Positions 46,336 to 58,700 of a DNA stretch of 64,000 bases are shown piece by piece; the stretch's first letter is position 1; each line of letters begins with the position of its first letter. The translations under genes were made by a program, and so were the position numbers. This stretch comes from Lytechinus pictus (taxonomy: Eukaryota; Echinodermata; Echinoidea; Temnopleuroida; Toxopneustidae), in contig NC_087253.1 of assembly GCF_037042905.1 (NCBI RefSeq), positions 14,875,501-14,939,500 on the forward strand, read 5' to 3'. The notes below the pieces were generated by a model. The model ran no database searches and had not been told where the DNA came from. It saw only the letters and a list, made by a program, of their open reading frames with translations.

Positions 46336-46623
46336 TATCTGGATCATTACAAGCCGCGGGAGAGAACAAGAAGGACACCCCAGCACATCTCTTCACCGCC
46401 GCCTCGGCTAAGGGGGAGAAAACCAGCATCAGCGTCACATTCACCGACGAGTGCGCTGAAACGTTCGCCAGTCCCAAGAAGACGCGGTCGCCGTCGCCGA
46501 CATCGCCCGCGCCGAAGGAGGCCGGGGGAGAAGGGGGCGGCAAGCCCGCGAGGAGGATGGTGAAGAGGATGAGCCTTATGCCGGCGGCGAGGAGAGAGAG
46601 CTTCATGCCGAATGGTAACAGCG
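46336..46623 (+). CDS. KCNC-like (Shaw): Shaw/Kv3-type potassium channel, exon 4 (cytoplasmic tail)
   Basis: Enters phase 1 after CCCTTAG and leaves phase 1 at GTGAGA; an alternative donor GTAACA at 46615 is also phase 1. Residues 501-596: a low-complexity tail with SPKKTRSPSPTSPAPK, a Gly-rich run, then RRMVKRMSLMPAARRESF. The basic-Ser pairs (KRMS, RRES) look like kinase-A/C-type sites, which suits the known phosphorylation control of Kv3 tails but is inference here. The tail is not conserved in sequence among Kv3 channels, so this exon rests on frame continuity, GC content and splice signals. An antisense open frame here (46319-46606) is a shadow. Confidence 0.8.
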
Positions 46624-46873
46624 GTGAGAAACTCTAAGTGAAATTATCCCCCCAAAATTGTATAGCTCAGATCTCTCTTTGAAAATTCATTATCAGTCAA
46701 TTCTACTAAAGGGAAAATATTAGGCCTTTGGGAGCATTTTATCAAACACATTATAATCCGTGACTTTCACTGACTATTGTTATCGGCTACTATAAATCCT
46801 TACAACTGATCGAGGCAAATGTATTGGTGAATAACCATTGACAAATCTTTCTGTTAATCGCCCCCAGGACTTA

Positions 46874-47029
46874 GGTCAGTTTCATCAAAGGCTTACGATC
46901 ATTTGAACTTTGCCAATATGGCAATTACCATGGTAGTAGGGCTCAGTAGCCAATCACAATGAAGATTTCCATGGTGTTACAATAATGGCTACATAATCAT
47001 AAATCATGAATATTCATGAAACAGTCCCA
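46874..47029. mobile_element. Possible GGGCCC-group MITE in channel intron 4
   Basis: TCAGTTTCATCAAAGGC at the left and TTCATGAAACAGTCCC at the right form short inverted ends. Confidence 0.4.
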
Positions 47030-47081
47030 TTATAATTATATGTATTATTCTGAATGACGTCATTCTTTGCTTATCCAACAG

Positions 47082-47152
47082 GTCGAACACGATCGATACC
47101 TCACGGACGTCGACGATCACGAATGCCCTCGATGCCGGAAGTAGAAACGTAA
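47082..47152 (+). CDS. KCNC-like (Shaw): Shaw/Kv3-type potassium channel, exon 5 (C-terminus, stop)
   Basis: Acceptor ATCCAACAG. Phase 1 completes Gly597, followed by 22 residues rich in Arg (RTRSIPHGRRRSRMPSMPEV, then ET) and TAA at 47150-47152. The frame stays open across exons 4 and 5 only with this phase. The end -VET does not match a class I PDZ ligand. Kv3 genes commonly have alternative C-terminal exons; a second acceptor-flanked segment at 47883 could supply another end. Confidence 0.72.
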
Positions 47153-48962
47153 CCGGAAGTACTTTGAGAGGTCACACCACTGATCTGCTTAAACACAGAT
47201 CCGTAGGTCACACCTATCTTAAATACAATCGAAACACAGAGAAAGCATGGTTGTGAATGTGGTTATGTAAAGAGAATCATATTGACAGAGGATATGCCGA
47301 CATAGCGCCGGTAGAGGCGGAATGGAGTCGACCAATTTGGACTAGCGATAGCGGCGAGTCGACCCCTTTTGCTTTTTGGCTGAACATCGCCATTTACCAT
47401 AGTTATTGTCTGACCATGCAGAAACAATGTGTCAAGAACAATTTGGCAAAGGACATGCCGACATAGCACCGATGGGTCGGCGGAATTGGATCAACACATA
47501 TGGCCTTTAATGAATTTGTTGACTCGACTCACTTCGCGTTTTAGCTGATCAACGCTAAGCAGTTGTCTGACTCGAAAATAAAAAGAGAGAACGTTCCAGG
47601 CTTATGTAAATCGCCGTGAGATACCTATACGCCTAACAATAGTTATTCTATGACTATTTTGCGCATTGGACGCATGTACAAAATGCAACGTCGGGAACGT
47701 GACGCAAGCTTCGGATTTTGGCCTATTTTCCATAATAACTGCAAGTCAGTGTGAAAATATATAAATATTGATGAACTACTTGACCGCGTTACGGAGTAAG
47801 GTGACAAGAAGAACAATGGGGGGGGGGGACATAAATAAGCCGGTAACATGGCAGGTTTACATGGGCTGAATTTTTTTTGCAGACGACACAGGTTCAATAT
47901 CACCATGACAACGCTCCTAGAGGGATCGATTGACCACGATAGTCAGGCGGCACGCCAACAGCTGGTAACAAGACTGATAGAGATGACTGTTGCCATGGAT
48001 ACCGCGTCGGTTGTCGATCTTTGCCGAGACTATAGCTCTCCCAAAGGAAACAGAGCTCAAAAGGACAACCATTTGGTGAGGGAGGGAGAGAGAATGTCGT
48101 TCATGGGTCAATATGTTTTATATTTTATTTTATATTTGTCACATAATTATGATAATGTTGATAGGGATATATTTTATTTAACAGACAGGATTTTTTAAAG
48201 TGTGTTGTGTGTATGCTGATATGATCTTCCCTTTACTGCAAGAAGGCCTATATAGAAAGCTCTGAAATAAAAACAATTCTAGATTTTCACTTCTTTTTAA
48301 ATCGTTGACGCTTTTTACGATTCATTTTGAGAAATGCCGAACGTTCGAGCATCTAGATGTTCCCCAAGTTGATCTTTGTCTTGGGAGAAGACACTTGATT
48401 TATATCGGAGTAGTCGTCTGGTCGAAATATCATGAACATTGCCGAACTTTTCCGAGTTAAAGAAAATCATCATCGGTCGCTCGAAGTTTATACGAGAAAT
48501 GACGATTATTTCCGAGAATAAGATGTTTTAAATATGGAACTGCATACGATGAATATGTCTGAAGATGTCACCCAAAACATAATGATTTTTTTTATAATAA
48601 AGACATTCTTCCGTGCACGCGATGATTTAATTTAGCTCCTTGCTCTCTTTGCCTGAGAAACTAAAGTATATTGTTCGTGGGTAATATATTCTAATGCAAT
48701 CACTTAAAAGGTTGGGTCTCGTTTGCTCGGGGAAGTATAAAATCTGTCGTTTCCCTGTAAAATTTATTAATTGATTAAATTAATTGATTGAATACAAGCA
48801 AGTTATTAAACAAACATAATAACATGCAATATACAGCGTCCTTAAATGCAAGCAAAGTGATAGCAACATAAATAAATTTAAGAAATATTGATGACAATTT
48901 TAGAAGGCTATCACCAGAAACGCGCTTACCTTCTTTAGGTAACACGACATAATAATGCCTAT
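47153..48962. other. Channel 3' flank/UTR
   Basis: Contains a loose duplication of ATGCCGACATAGC (47295 and 47456), a G-run near 47818 and the candidate exon listed separately. The end of the channel transcript cannot be placed. Confidence 0.35.
47883..48075 (+). other. Candidate exon downstream of the channel gene
   Basis: A strong acceptor (T-rich run then GCAG at 47882) and a donor (TTG then GTGAGG) bound a segment of near-balanced composition in AT-rich DNA. Read in the frame with ATG 47905 (CACC before ATG), it gives MTTLLEGSIDHDSQAARQQL and on through VTRLIEMTVAMDTASVVDLC, which looks like globular protein but matches nothing I know. If spliced from channel exon 4 (phase 1) it would instead add DDTGSISP and stop at 47906-47908, an alternative channel C-terminus. 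It could also be channel 3' UTR. No partner exon is seen farther downstream. Confidence 0.3.
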
Positions 48963-49147
48963 TGCGACATTTTGCTCCGATCTAGGGTTAGATTTAGGAT
49001 TGTAATATAGAGTTAGGTGTCAGAATAGAGTAAAGATAAGGATTGGGATTTATTTAGATTCGGAGGTGAGGTTTTAGGTTTGGCTTTATAAAGTGCAAGC
49101 AGGTTTTCCATCGGAGAAATTGCCGCCGGAGCAAATGTCACGGAACC
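48963..49147. mobile_element. ACATTTGCTCC-family MITE
   Basis: TGCGACATTTTGCTCCGAT at the left, inverse of GACATTTGCTCCGGCGGCAA at the right. Confidence 0.7.
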
Positions 49148-49484
49148 GTCCCTGTTACATGAAAGTTTGTGGTCAATTATAACTAAAACAAAATAGCATT
49201 TGCAATCGATTTGGTTGAGTTTAGATGGCTTCGTGCAGTGGATCTTATTCATTTCAGAATTCGTATAAAAAAAGAAAGAAGTATACCAAAAGATTAAAAA
49301 TATCGCTTTTAAAAATTTGTTCTGTGTTCCTTAGATATTATATTTTAATTTGGATATCATAATTTTGATTGGATATTCACAGCAGACAAATTTCGGAAAG
49401 TGTTTCCCCTGAATTCACGAATTCAATTATTCTTCATTAAATCGTTCATAATCTTAAAACTGAGGTGCTTTTTAAGAAAGGCTT

Positions 49485-49650
49485 TTAATTTTATTTGATT
49501 TGATTTATTTTTTCACATTCCACAAAAAATACTTACATCTTGAGTAAATAAGAACATAATGACAATGATTACATTCGCTGTTTTACAAAGTAATTAAATA
49601 ACGTAAAATATTAGGAACCAATGAAAAAACATAGCTTGTAATCAAAGGTC
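49485..49650. repeat. Interspersed repeat with TTTGATTTGATTT end
   Basis: Shorter relative of 6870-7190; ends at the poly-C target of the next element. Confidence 0.45.
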
Positions 49651-49658
49651 CCCCCCCC

Positions 49659-49793
49659 CACTAGCGTACCTACGGGGGGGGGGCAGGGGGGGCACTCTGC
49701 CCCCCCTGACGAGTCACAACCCATGAAAAAACGTATCTTTGCCCCCCCTGACGAGCTTTAAGACCTTCAATGCCCACCTGACGAGCTTGAAGA

Positions 49794-49841
<48 letters not shown>

Positions 49842-49973
49842 TGTCAATTTTTTTCTGGTACGAAATCCTTTATTTGTGATCGAAGACCTTTTTTTTTTTT
49901 TTTTTTTTTTTGCTTGTCAATTTTTTGGCGGACGGTTTTGCCCCCCCTGTGGAAAATCCTAGGTACGCCACTG
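49659..49973. mobile_element. Small hAT-like element inserted in poly-C
   Basis: CACTAGCGTACCTACGG at the left, inverse of CAGTGGCGTACCTAGG at the right, eight C on each side (consistent with an 8-bp duplication). Inside, GCCCCCCCTGACGAG recurs and poly-T tracts of about 40 and 20 bases occur. Confidence 0.7.
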
Positions 49974-49989
49974 CCCCCCCCCAAAAAAG

Positions 49990-50480
49990 TCATCCTCTTA
50001 TCCTCTTTTACATATGAAACCCAAGCTAAATCGTGATTTCCAGGAATAATATGCTTAAAGTTGTTCCAGTATTCAATTTACCGTAGACCTACTGCTCATG
50101 AGGAATATGCATGACGAATTTGAATTGTAGGAGGTTTAAAAAACATGCTGCGTCTATTTTATATCTTTTACTGCTATTAAATCAATTATATTCATGCACG
50201 CCGTAATTTGCCAAGTATTAATTCAGTTATCTGCACAAAATAGGTAGAGGTAATGAATTATTGTAAAAAGACGAGTTTTGAACTATACATTTATTACGTA
50301 AGGTGCGTGTACATAATTGGACAAAAAGAATATTATATTGTAATTATGTACATATATGTGACTACCATTCATATTTTTGCATACACTATGTAAATAGTTC
50401 TTGAAAGATTATAAACTTTAACCTATATTGCCTTCACCTTTCTCGCTTTGAAATAATAGGGATATGCAAGTCATTTCTAT
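49990..50480. other. No feature recognised
   Basis: AT-rich. Confidence 0.4.
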
Positions 50481-50702
50481 ACTGTAAAAACGCTGTTTGA
50501 AAATTATAAGCACGCATTAGCCGTCGCTCTAACGGCTATTGTTTGAAGTTTTAAACAAGTTTTTAACAAGTTGTTTAAAGATCGTTTACATAATTGAAAA
50601 AGGTTTTAAACACTCGTTTTAAAGTTTAAACATGGAGCTAATAGCTCTATGGTTCAAACAGCTTGTTAGAGTGACGGCCTTAAAAAACGTGCTAAAAATT
50701 AC
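50481..50702. mobile_element. MITE related to 14466-14682
   Basis: ACTGTAAAAACGCTGTTTGA start; AGCCGTCGCTCTAAC and GTTAGAGTGACGGC inverted inside. Confidence 0.6.
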
Positions 50703-50708
50703 TGATTA

Positions 50709-50954
50709 CGCTCTGAAAAATCCAGGCTTAACAGGGTCAGATTGACCCGAAAATCGGGTCACTTGGTGCCACACCCCACTCTGGGTAAAATAAAATACAA
50801 TGACTCGGAATAATGTCTAACGAGACCATTTTGGGGTCAGATCTGACCATTTATACGTCACATCGGACCTCATTCCGGGTAATTTCTTTTTTGACCCAGA
50901 ACGGATTGTAGCAACCCCAACCAGCATTGTCAGGTCTGGAATTTTTTCAGAGCG
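50709..50954. mobile_element. MITE with TA flanks
   Basis: CGCTCTGAAAAATCCAGGCT and the inverse of CGCTCTGAAAAAATTCCAGA; TA at 50707-50708 and 50955-50956; several GGGTCA/TGACCC words inside. Confidence 0.8.
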
Positions 50955-50956
50955 TA

Positions 50957-52549
50957 CTAATGTGTTACTGATGTAAAAACTGTGTTTCAGAAGGGAGACC
51001 CCTTCATATTCATTAATGAATTAAAACGTTTACCAACAATTGGGGATGAAAACCGCTTCATTGAAAGTGATGGTGTTTCGAAAAGCGGGTGTTTTTAAAT
51101 TGATGTTTAGATGACACCTTTTAAATATTTTAGAATAGTCGATTTGCATTGGTGACGCCACGGATGTGACTACTCAGATTTAAAAAAAAAAAAAGAAATT
51201 ATTGCATATCTTCGAAAAGTTGCTTATTAATTCTTTCTAAAAACTAGTCTTTCAATTTAGATTCCAGGCAATAATCATATCCCTCCTGATTGAAGTAATT
51301 GTGTAGTTATTCTCACTCAGTTAATTAAGAAATGTATGTACAATGTGAGGCGTCATGTCGATAGATGGCAGCATTGCACTGAACATAGCAATAGAAACAA
51401 ACCGCTTTGTAAAGTCACAAACCGAGACTGTAGCGTAATCTTGTTTTAACTCTCCAGGGAATTTTGGAAATCAAATCAATTTGGGGATTTGGGCATAGAC
51501 TTTGTTGTACTAAAGAGTAGCAATATAATGAAGCAGATATAAATGAATGTGGATGATTACAGTTTCAAATGGATGAGATAGCTGATAGATCATTATAAAG
51601 AGGGCGTATGAAAATAATGTATTGGAATGGTTAATTTTTTTATGTCAAATATTATTTTACAACAAAAAGACTGAACGCTTTGTAAACACTGATCTACTCC
51701 ATAATTTAGTTCGGGGGTCGTTGTGGAAACAGCTACGCCTACTAAACACAACTGAAAATAAATCATGTTCAAAATACGAGGTTCTCACTTGTTTAAAAAC
51801 AAGTTAAAGATTTTATTTCTGGAGTTGCGTGTTGTCGCAACGCTTTTTGCACCGAGACCCTTTTTAACCATATTTTTCTTTAGATTTTCATTCAGTTTCA
51901 TCGAATCTCAAGATCGCGAATCATACTTTGATATTCACTGTGAAGAGCATGTCACAAAAGATGTGAAAATAAGATTTAATTTATCCCGAGTAAAACTTAC
52001 AACAATCAAAATCTCAAAACACACACAAACAAAATCGAAAAACCGCCTGTAAGAAGTATTTTTTCTCCTTATAATTTTTCTTCATGATATTTTTCCTCCT
52101 TTGGAGTTACCATTTAATTTAATGGGTCCGCAATTTTTTTTTGGACAGGACTATAATCGTGGGAGATTAAAAGAAAAAAAAAGAAAATTATGTTCATGAA
52201 CTAATGATTATATCATCTGACATCTAACAAATTTTCCAGTCGGTGAAATAGGTCAGTGTGTTTATGATAAACGTAGCTTTCAATGTGTTTTAAATGCTGA
52301 TTTTGAGAGTTCCTGATACTCTTTTTTTTAATGTAAACTTTATAGGTAGAATATTTAATATGAAATGTGAATGATCACTTACTTTTCCTTTATTTTGTAA
52401 ATACCTATCACTGTAAAAATGAGGAAATAAACAATTTATTATGCAAAACTATCTATTACTGTTTATATAGGTATTTTCGTCTACATTATCATCTTAATTG
52501 AAGTCATCAGATTAATACATGCTAATATTGATGAAGACAACAGCGGCAT
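50957..52549. other. No gene recognised
   Basis: AT-rich; open frames at 51622-51807 and 51765-52052 lack motifs and supporting splice signals. Confidence 0.4.
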
Positions 52550-53245
52550 AATGATGATGATTAAAATGATGACAATGAATGTAATGACAATGATTATCAT
52601 CACCATCACAATCATCATCATCACCGCCATTACCACCACTACTACCACCACCACCACCACCATCATCACCAAAGTAATTGCCACTATCATCATCATCATC
52701 CATCACCATCATCACTATCATCATCATCACCACCACCATCATCACCAAAGTAATTGCCACTATCATCACCACCATCATCATCATCATCACCGCCACCACC
52801 ACCAAAATCATCATCACCACCATTATCACCAAATTAATTACCACTATCATCATCATCATCATAAGTAATTGCCACTATCATCATCACCATCATCACCAAA
52901 GTAATTACCATTTTCATCATCATTATCATAAGTAATTGCCACTATCACCACCACCATCATCACCAAAGTAATTGCCACTATCATCATCACCATCATCACC
53001 AAAGTAATTGCCACTATCATCATCATCATCATCACCGCAACCACCACCAAAATCATCATCATCATCACTACTGACATCACCATCATCACCACCATTATCA
53101 CCAAAGTAATTACCACTATCATCATCATCATCATCATCGTCATCATCATAATCCATCACCATCACCACCATCATCATCTTCATCATCATCGTCGTCGTCA
53201 TCGTCACTATCATCATCATCATTTCCACCACCATTATCACCATCT
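52550..53245. repeat. (ATC)n/(ACC)n array with a recurring AAGTAATTGCCACTATCATC unit
   Basis: Trinucleotide array in which CCAAAGTAATTGCCACTATC or a close variant recurs about nine times at irregular spacing, so part is a higher-order minisatellite. His/Met/Asp-rich frames are artefacts. Confidence 0.93.
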
Positions 53246-54625
53246 ATAGTGTTCCATCTACAACAATACATAATACAAAAGAACGACCATAGTTGTATCA
53301 GACAAACCAAAATTGGACCAATTTTCATTCACATTTGTCAATAGAAGCATTATAATGTTCTTTTACACATCCACATAGACAGAAGAAAACCAGATTTCTT
53401 TTCTCCCCAAGACGATACACAATAATAACTCTTCATTTTATGCTTTTACATATCAATACATCAAGAAAAATATGACCTGACATATTTCTTATATATAATA
53501 TATATATGAGAATATTGAATAGAACAATATACGAAATGATTAAACATTTGTACACTTTGCACGAATATGTAACACATTTTCTGCTTCATAACCTCCAACG
53601 CAGAAAACTCTTCATTAAGGTGCAGACATTTCAAATTTTTAAAATTTTCTTTGGAGAAAGACCCCAAAATAGCCGTCTAATCTAAAACAAACCAAATTAA
53701 TTTGGTGATAGTTTACTTTGAAAGTTGAATAATGAAACAGAATATAAAAAAAAAGAGAAATAGTCCAACCCCTAAAAACAGAAATTTGTTCATTAAATGA
53801 ACACCACCTTATCAGACTAATCATCTGTAATCACACGTGTAACAATAAAGTAAGACAAAAAAATATATAAATGGGCACATCGCAAAACTATTATTTACAA
53901 CATATATATTCAACTTGCCCTAAATCCCTGATTGGTTTTATATTACAAGCTATATGACAATGAAATATCATCTTAAAAGAGGATAACGCAGCAAGATGAT
54001 GCAGATTCTCTTCATAAATTTGTTTTAAACAGAAAATTAATAACTAAAGATTGAGATCTTTATCGACTGACAAAATAAAATATGTTTAACAGAGTAAAAA
54101 AGACGCAAGATAAAATGAGTTGAAAGTGGGATTAATGAATGCAAATTCTTGGCAGTACTACAATTTTTTTAAAAACTACAAATGTATATTTTCATCTGCA
54201 TTTCACAACAAAAATGTGATAGTTGAATCAAGTTAGTATCACAGGGAAAATATAGAGCTACACAAAACAACAAAAAGTTTAGACTTGTGTAAATTCAAAG
54301 GGATTCCACAATACAAACCTACTTTTTACAGGCAAGCGATTCAAGCAACAACTTAGCAAAAGTTTGAGAAAAATTGGACAAATTCAAATAGACAGTGTGA
54401 TTTGCGTGAACAATCGACCATTCTTTAAAAGCGAGGCATTTGTTGAGGTAGCCACGACACATCATTTGAAAACATATAGTCTATATATATAACGTCTTTC
54501 TATATACTCTCCAGGTTTTTACACTTTAGCATAGTCGCTGCTTTCACTTTTATACAAATACATGCAGTGAGAAATACTCCATTGTGAATTAAATTGCGCC
54601 GAGTGAAAGAGTTGAAGCTGTTTAA
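53246..54625. other. No feature recognised
   Basis: AT-rich unique-looking DNA. Confidence 0.4.
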
Positions 54626-55039
54626 AGGCCACCGCACACCTTACGATTGTTCGCGAACCGATTTTGGAACAAATCGCATTTTGCTCATTTTCTGAAAATG
54701 TGAATGGAACATATAATTTTATTTGAGGTTAATATTAATTGAAAGAATACTAATATAACCATTTTGAAAGATTGCAAGCCTTTATTTTGGAGTAAAAGCC
54801 AAATTACTTTCAAATCGTAGCCAATCGCACGACTGCTATAACGTCATTACGACTAGATATTAAATTTGCTTTTATTCTAAAAAGGATGATAGCATAGTCA
54901 CAGATTTGAACATAGGTATTCGTACGATGATATCGAACATTACACAGTAAGATATTTCAAGTCTCAACATTAGCATCAAATTCTACTACGTTTTATTCCA
55001 AAATGAGTCGCAGGCCAATCATAAGGTGTGCGGTCGCCT
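54626..55039. mobile_element. Harbinger-like MITE, copy 2 (inverted), TAA target duplication
   Basis: TAA at 54623-54625 and 55040-55042. Reverse-complement match to 39193-39597 over its length, including TCGTAATGACGTCATAGCAG-like core words. Confidence 0.88.
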
Positions 55040-55069
55040 TAAGAAGAGGTAGTTGCAGTGAATAAGTGG

Positions 55070-55338
55070 AGCGTTGTGGCCCAGTGGATTAGTCTTCGGA
55101 CTTTGAAACAGAGGGTCGTGGGTTCGAATCCCAGCCATGGCGTAATTTCCTTCGGCAAGAAACTGATCCACAATGTGCTGCACTCAACCCAGGTGAGGTA
55201 AATGGGTACCGGTAGGAAGTAATTCCTTAAAAAGCTGTGTGCGCTATGAACGCCTAGCTTAGCCGGGTAATATAGGAGCGCCTTGAGCACCTAACAAGGT
55301 GGATATGTGCGCAATATAAATACCCTATATTATTATTA
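55070..55338 (+). mobile_element. tRNA-derived SINE (family B)
   Basis: A box TGGCCCAGTGGATTA and B box GGGTTCGAATCCC, then a tRNA-unrelated body (ACTCAACCCAGGTGAGGTAA) and an AT-rich tail TATTATTATTATA. It inserted about 30 bases from the Harbinger-like copy. Confidence 0.85.
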
Positions 55339-55574
55339 TAACACAACACAGCCCTTTTTGCAGGAGTGTTCACACACTACCTTCTGTAACTGATCACTAT
55401 CGGAATCATAAACAACATGGCTGCACGTTAGCTAAACAACGTGCGTGTTTAAAAAAAATAGATACATTGGCAAAATGAAGGTAGAATTTATGTTAATGCT
55501 GTTCTATGTTTGTGAGAAGGTTGCAAAAACTTGTCAAGCAAATAAAAAAATATCAATAAATGAATAAAAATAAC

Positions 55575-55718
55575 CAGGCCCCATTTCAGAGAGAAAATCT
55601 GTAACTTTGTTGCTATGGTAACTACCACTAAAACCTTGGTTTTGATTGAATAACGTACTCTGTTACAGTAGTATGTCAAATTAACAATTAAACCAAAAAA
55701 AATCATGAAACAGGCCCC
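55575..55718. mobile_element. GGGCCC-group MITE
   Basis: AGGCCCCATTTCAGAG at the left and ATGAAACAGGCCCC at the right; ACCAAGG/CCTTGGT words inside. Confidence 0.5.
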
Positions 55719-58700
55719 AATAAAACAAACTATTTAATTCACTATTCAAGCCATGACAAAGCATGCAATATTATATGATATTGACCTGAAAACAAGGAGA
55801 GGATATAATATGTTATATTGACCTAAAACATGAATGCTAAAGATATATTTCCCTGTGAATTGTTGATGAGTTAGATGATATTTTGTGCTCCTTAGATAAG
55901 ATCTGATAGATAGTATTATTTGAATCTTAGAGACAAGGTCTGTTCCATTTACAATGAAAACTAGGAATGGGTAAAGGGAGAGAGACAGACAGACAGAGAG
56001 AGTGAGAGAAAGAGAAAACGAGCATTACATATCCCAATACTCTTTCATAGATAAAAATCAATATACGTGTATATCTGAGGCAGATGGACATTAAAAGACT
56101 GACCCGATAACAAAAAGAGACATGATTACCTGATTTTAAAAAAATTGTATCTATTTTGTGTATAATTCTCCTACTAATATTCATAATTTGTAAAATGGTA
56201 AGTGATATACATCTGGGACAACTTTTGGAAAATAATGTAATGGAAATGGCACAAAGAACATGTTTGAATTTTAGAAGTATAATATCATGAACTATTAACG
56301 ACAAAACATATACATTACACCTTCACCTTGGACAAAGCAGTAATAAGCTGAACTTGTTAACCTGAAGGAAAAAAAAAATCTCTAAGCAAAATCTTTAAAG
56401 TTAATGACCATCTACAACAAACCGTATGACCTCTGACCTCCCATCCCTACACTGCTCAGCTCGTATAATCACGTTATAATATAGACCAATAGCTTCAGTC
56501 TCTGTAGTTTGGTTGTTCCGCTGAACTGCGTTGGCTCGACTCACCAATACATATGAATGGGGATGATAGTAAAATGTCAGAAATTGTTAAATAAATCCCC
56601 AGAAACGACGGTTATTCCTGTCTAGTTATAGTAATGATTTTGGCCATTCATGAGAAATCATCCCCTTTACCTGTGCGAATTCCTTAAAAATGCTACGTGC
56701 AACAACTTACGGTAATATCACAATGATTTCAGAAAGCTTCAAATACAACAAAACAGGGAAACATCAATGTGTTTTGGCAGACAATGCTTGAGAAATGCTA
56801 TTACTATTAAAAATTGGCGGAGTATAGGCTAACGACTTGAAGCTATACACTATGTCGTAAATATATATTACAGAAGTAGAAAAAAAAGATATTGATCGCT
56901 TGGCAAATGAGCTACGCTTATAGATACATTAAATGCTAAGGAAGCTAGTTTTTTTCTTGGATATTTCTTGGCTAAGATATCACGCGACCCCTACACAGCA
57001 AACGAAAAACCAGAAAGAAAGAAAATAAAAAAATACACGACAAACGGTCAGTTAATATTTCAGATTAAGCAACTGGCAATGGTCCTCCAAGCTTTTCAAC
57101 ATAGAGGGCAGTATTTCATGTTCAGGAAAGAAAAGTGAAAACATTGACATGTTAGGGCTAACAAACTACTTTTAGGCATTCAAGTTTATTACGCTAGTGC
57201 ATGGAAGAGCCAAATAATGTGTTTTTTAATGTAAAGTGACATTCATATGAGGTAAGGCAAAACTGCAGTGTTTTATTTGTCAATGTCAAGCGGAACATGT
57301 ACTACACATTTATATATCTGATACTGAGTGAGCTTGCATTTTCAAGCACAAATTGTTCAACGTACTTGAAAACATACGGCACATTCTCAATATTTTACAA
57401 CCACAACTTTGGTTTTAAAACATGTAGCCAAGACTCAAGACTGACCACAGAAGTAGCAATGTTTCATAAAGGCGTACTTGCTAAGTTCCCGTTAACAAAA
57501 ACACAGCGGGAATTTCAGTCCATATGATGACACAGAGTTTGTTCACACATTGACAACAACGCTTTGACATTTTGTGGCAGTTTAAGCCGGACATATGACG
57601 ACAAATCTACATAAGGCTTCGTACTTCACTATACATCTAGCTGTAGCATATAATGTACAATGCAAATGATGTTCATTGTTACATATTCGTTTCTTTGCCT
57701 AGTATGAGGTAGATGCGGTATGTCATTTTGAAATAAAATAAAGTAATACATCATTCTTTCAAAAAAAAAGATGCTTTAATTCTATGTGTGTGCAACAAAC
57801 AGGCTTAACAAGTCTAAGGAAATAATCACTTATTAGTTATAACTGATCTAGAAAATTGGGCTTTTGATATTTAAAGCCAAACAAAATAAATTCTTTTTCA
57901 AGAGGAATAAAAAAAAAAAAAACAGCCAAGGTTTTGTATGATTACGTTAGAGAGCACAAATATTAAAATGGGAGAGAGAGCCAATTGTTTTCAGAGATTT
58001 TACTAGATTTACATACATCACGTCTGCATTCTATTCAAATGGAGATTACTTCTGCAATTGATCCAGTCTAAATTGTGCATAGACATCACCACGACCACAT
58101 TTTTTCCTTTAATAATCACACTTTTTTTATCATCGGTTCAATTCTTTCAGAAAGGATACACATGCTATGCAGTGCTAATGAAAATTATACCACATATAAT
58201 ACATATTTCAGAATGGAATATTTCCATGTATGGCTGACAAAATGAGTTGAGAAAATTGGCAATAAAGCACGTAATGCACAGGGTGATTTTGTATAAATCA
58301 CAACATAATGTAAAGGTTAATATTATGTTTTACCACGCTCTATGTCATTACATATAACATCACAAGCAATAAGAGAACAGTGCATGAAGGGCAATGGGGA
58401 TATGTATACTTCAAAAGGGGAAAAAATTAATTTACCAAACATTTACCCTAGAACAGAAGACATCAAAAAGAATTTATAAACACATTTCAATGCCTTGATG
58501 ACAGATAGGTATATTACTATCATGAACAAAAGTATGTCACACTGAGTTACCAATTTGAACTATAAATATGATACTTACAAAACGAAAAAATACTTGGCAC
58601 ATGTATGTTGAGTAATATTACTATGAAATCTTATCCCACAATGTCTGTATATTTACGAGGTCCTGAACGAATCATAACTAGAAGGATCGTTCCTTCGTAA

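Noticed and set aside
46319-46606. 95-codon minus-strand frame with a signal-peptide-like start
   Set aside because: Antisense of channel exon 4, whose sense frame joins exons 3 and 5 in phase.
52481-53243. His-, Met- and Asp-rich frames
   Set aside because: Artefacts of the ATC/ACC array.
55070-55140. Functional tRNA gene
   Set aside because: A and B boxes are present but are followed by a SINE body; acceptor stem and cloverleaf are not convincing.
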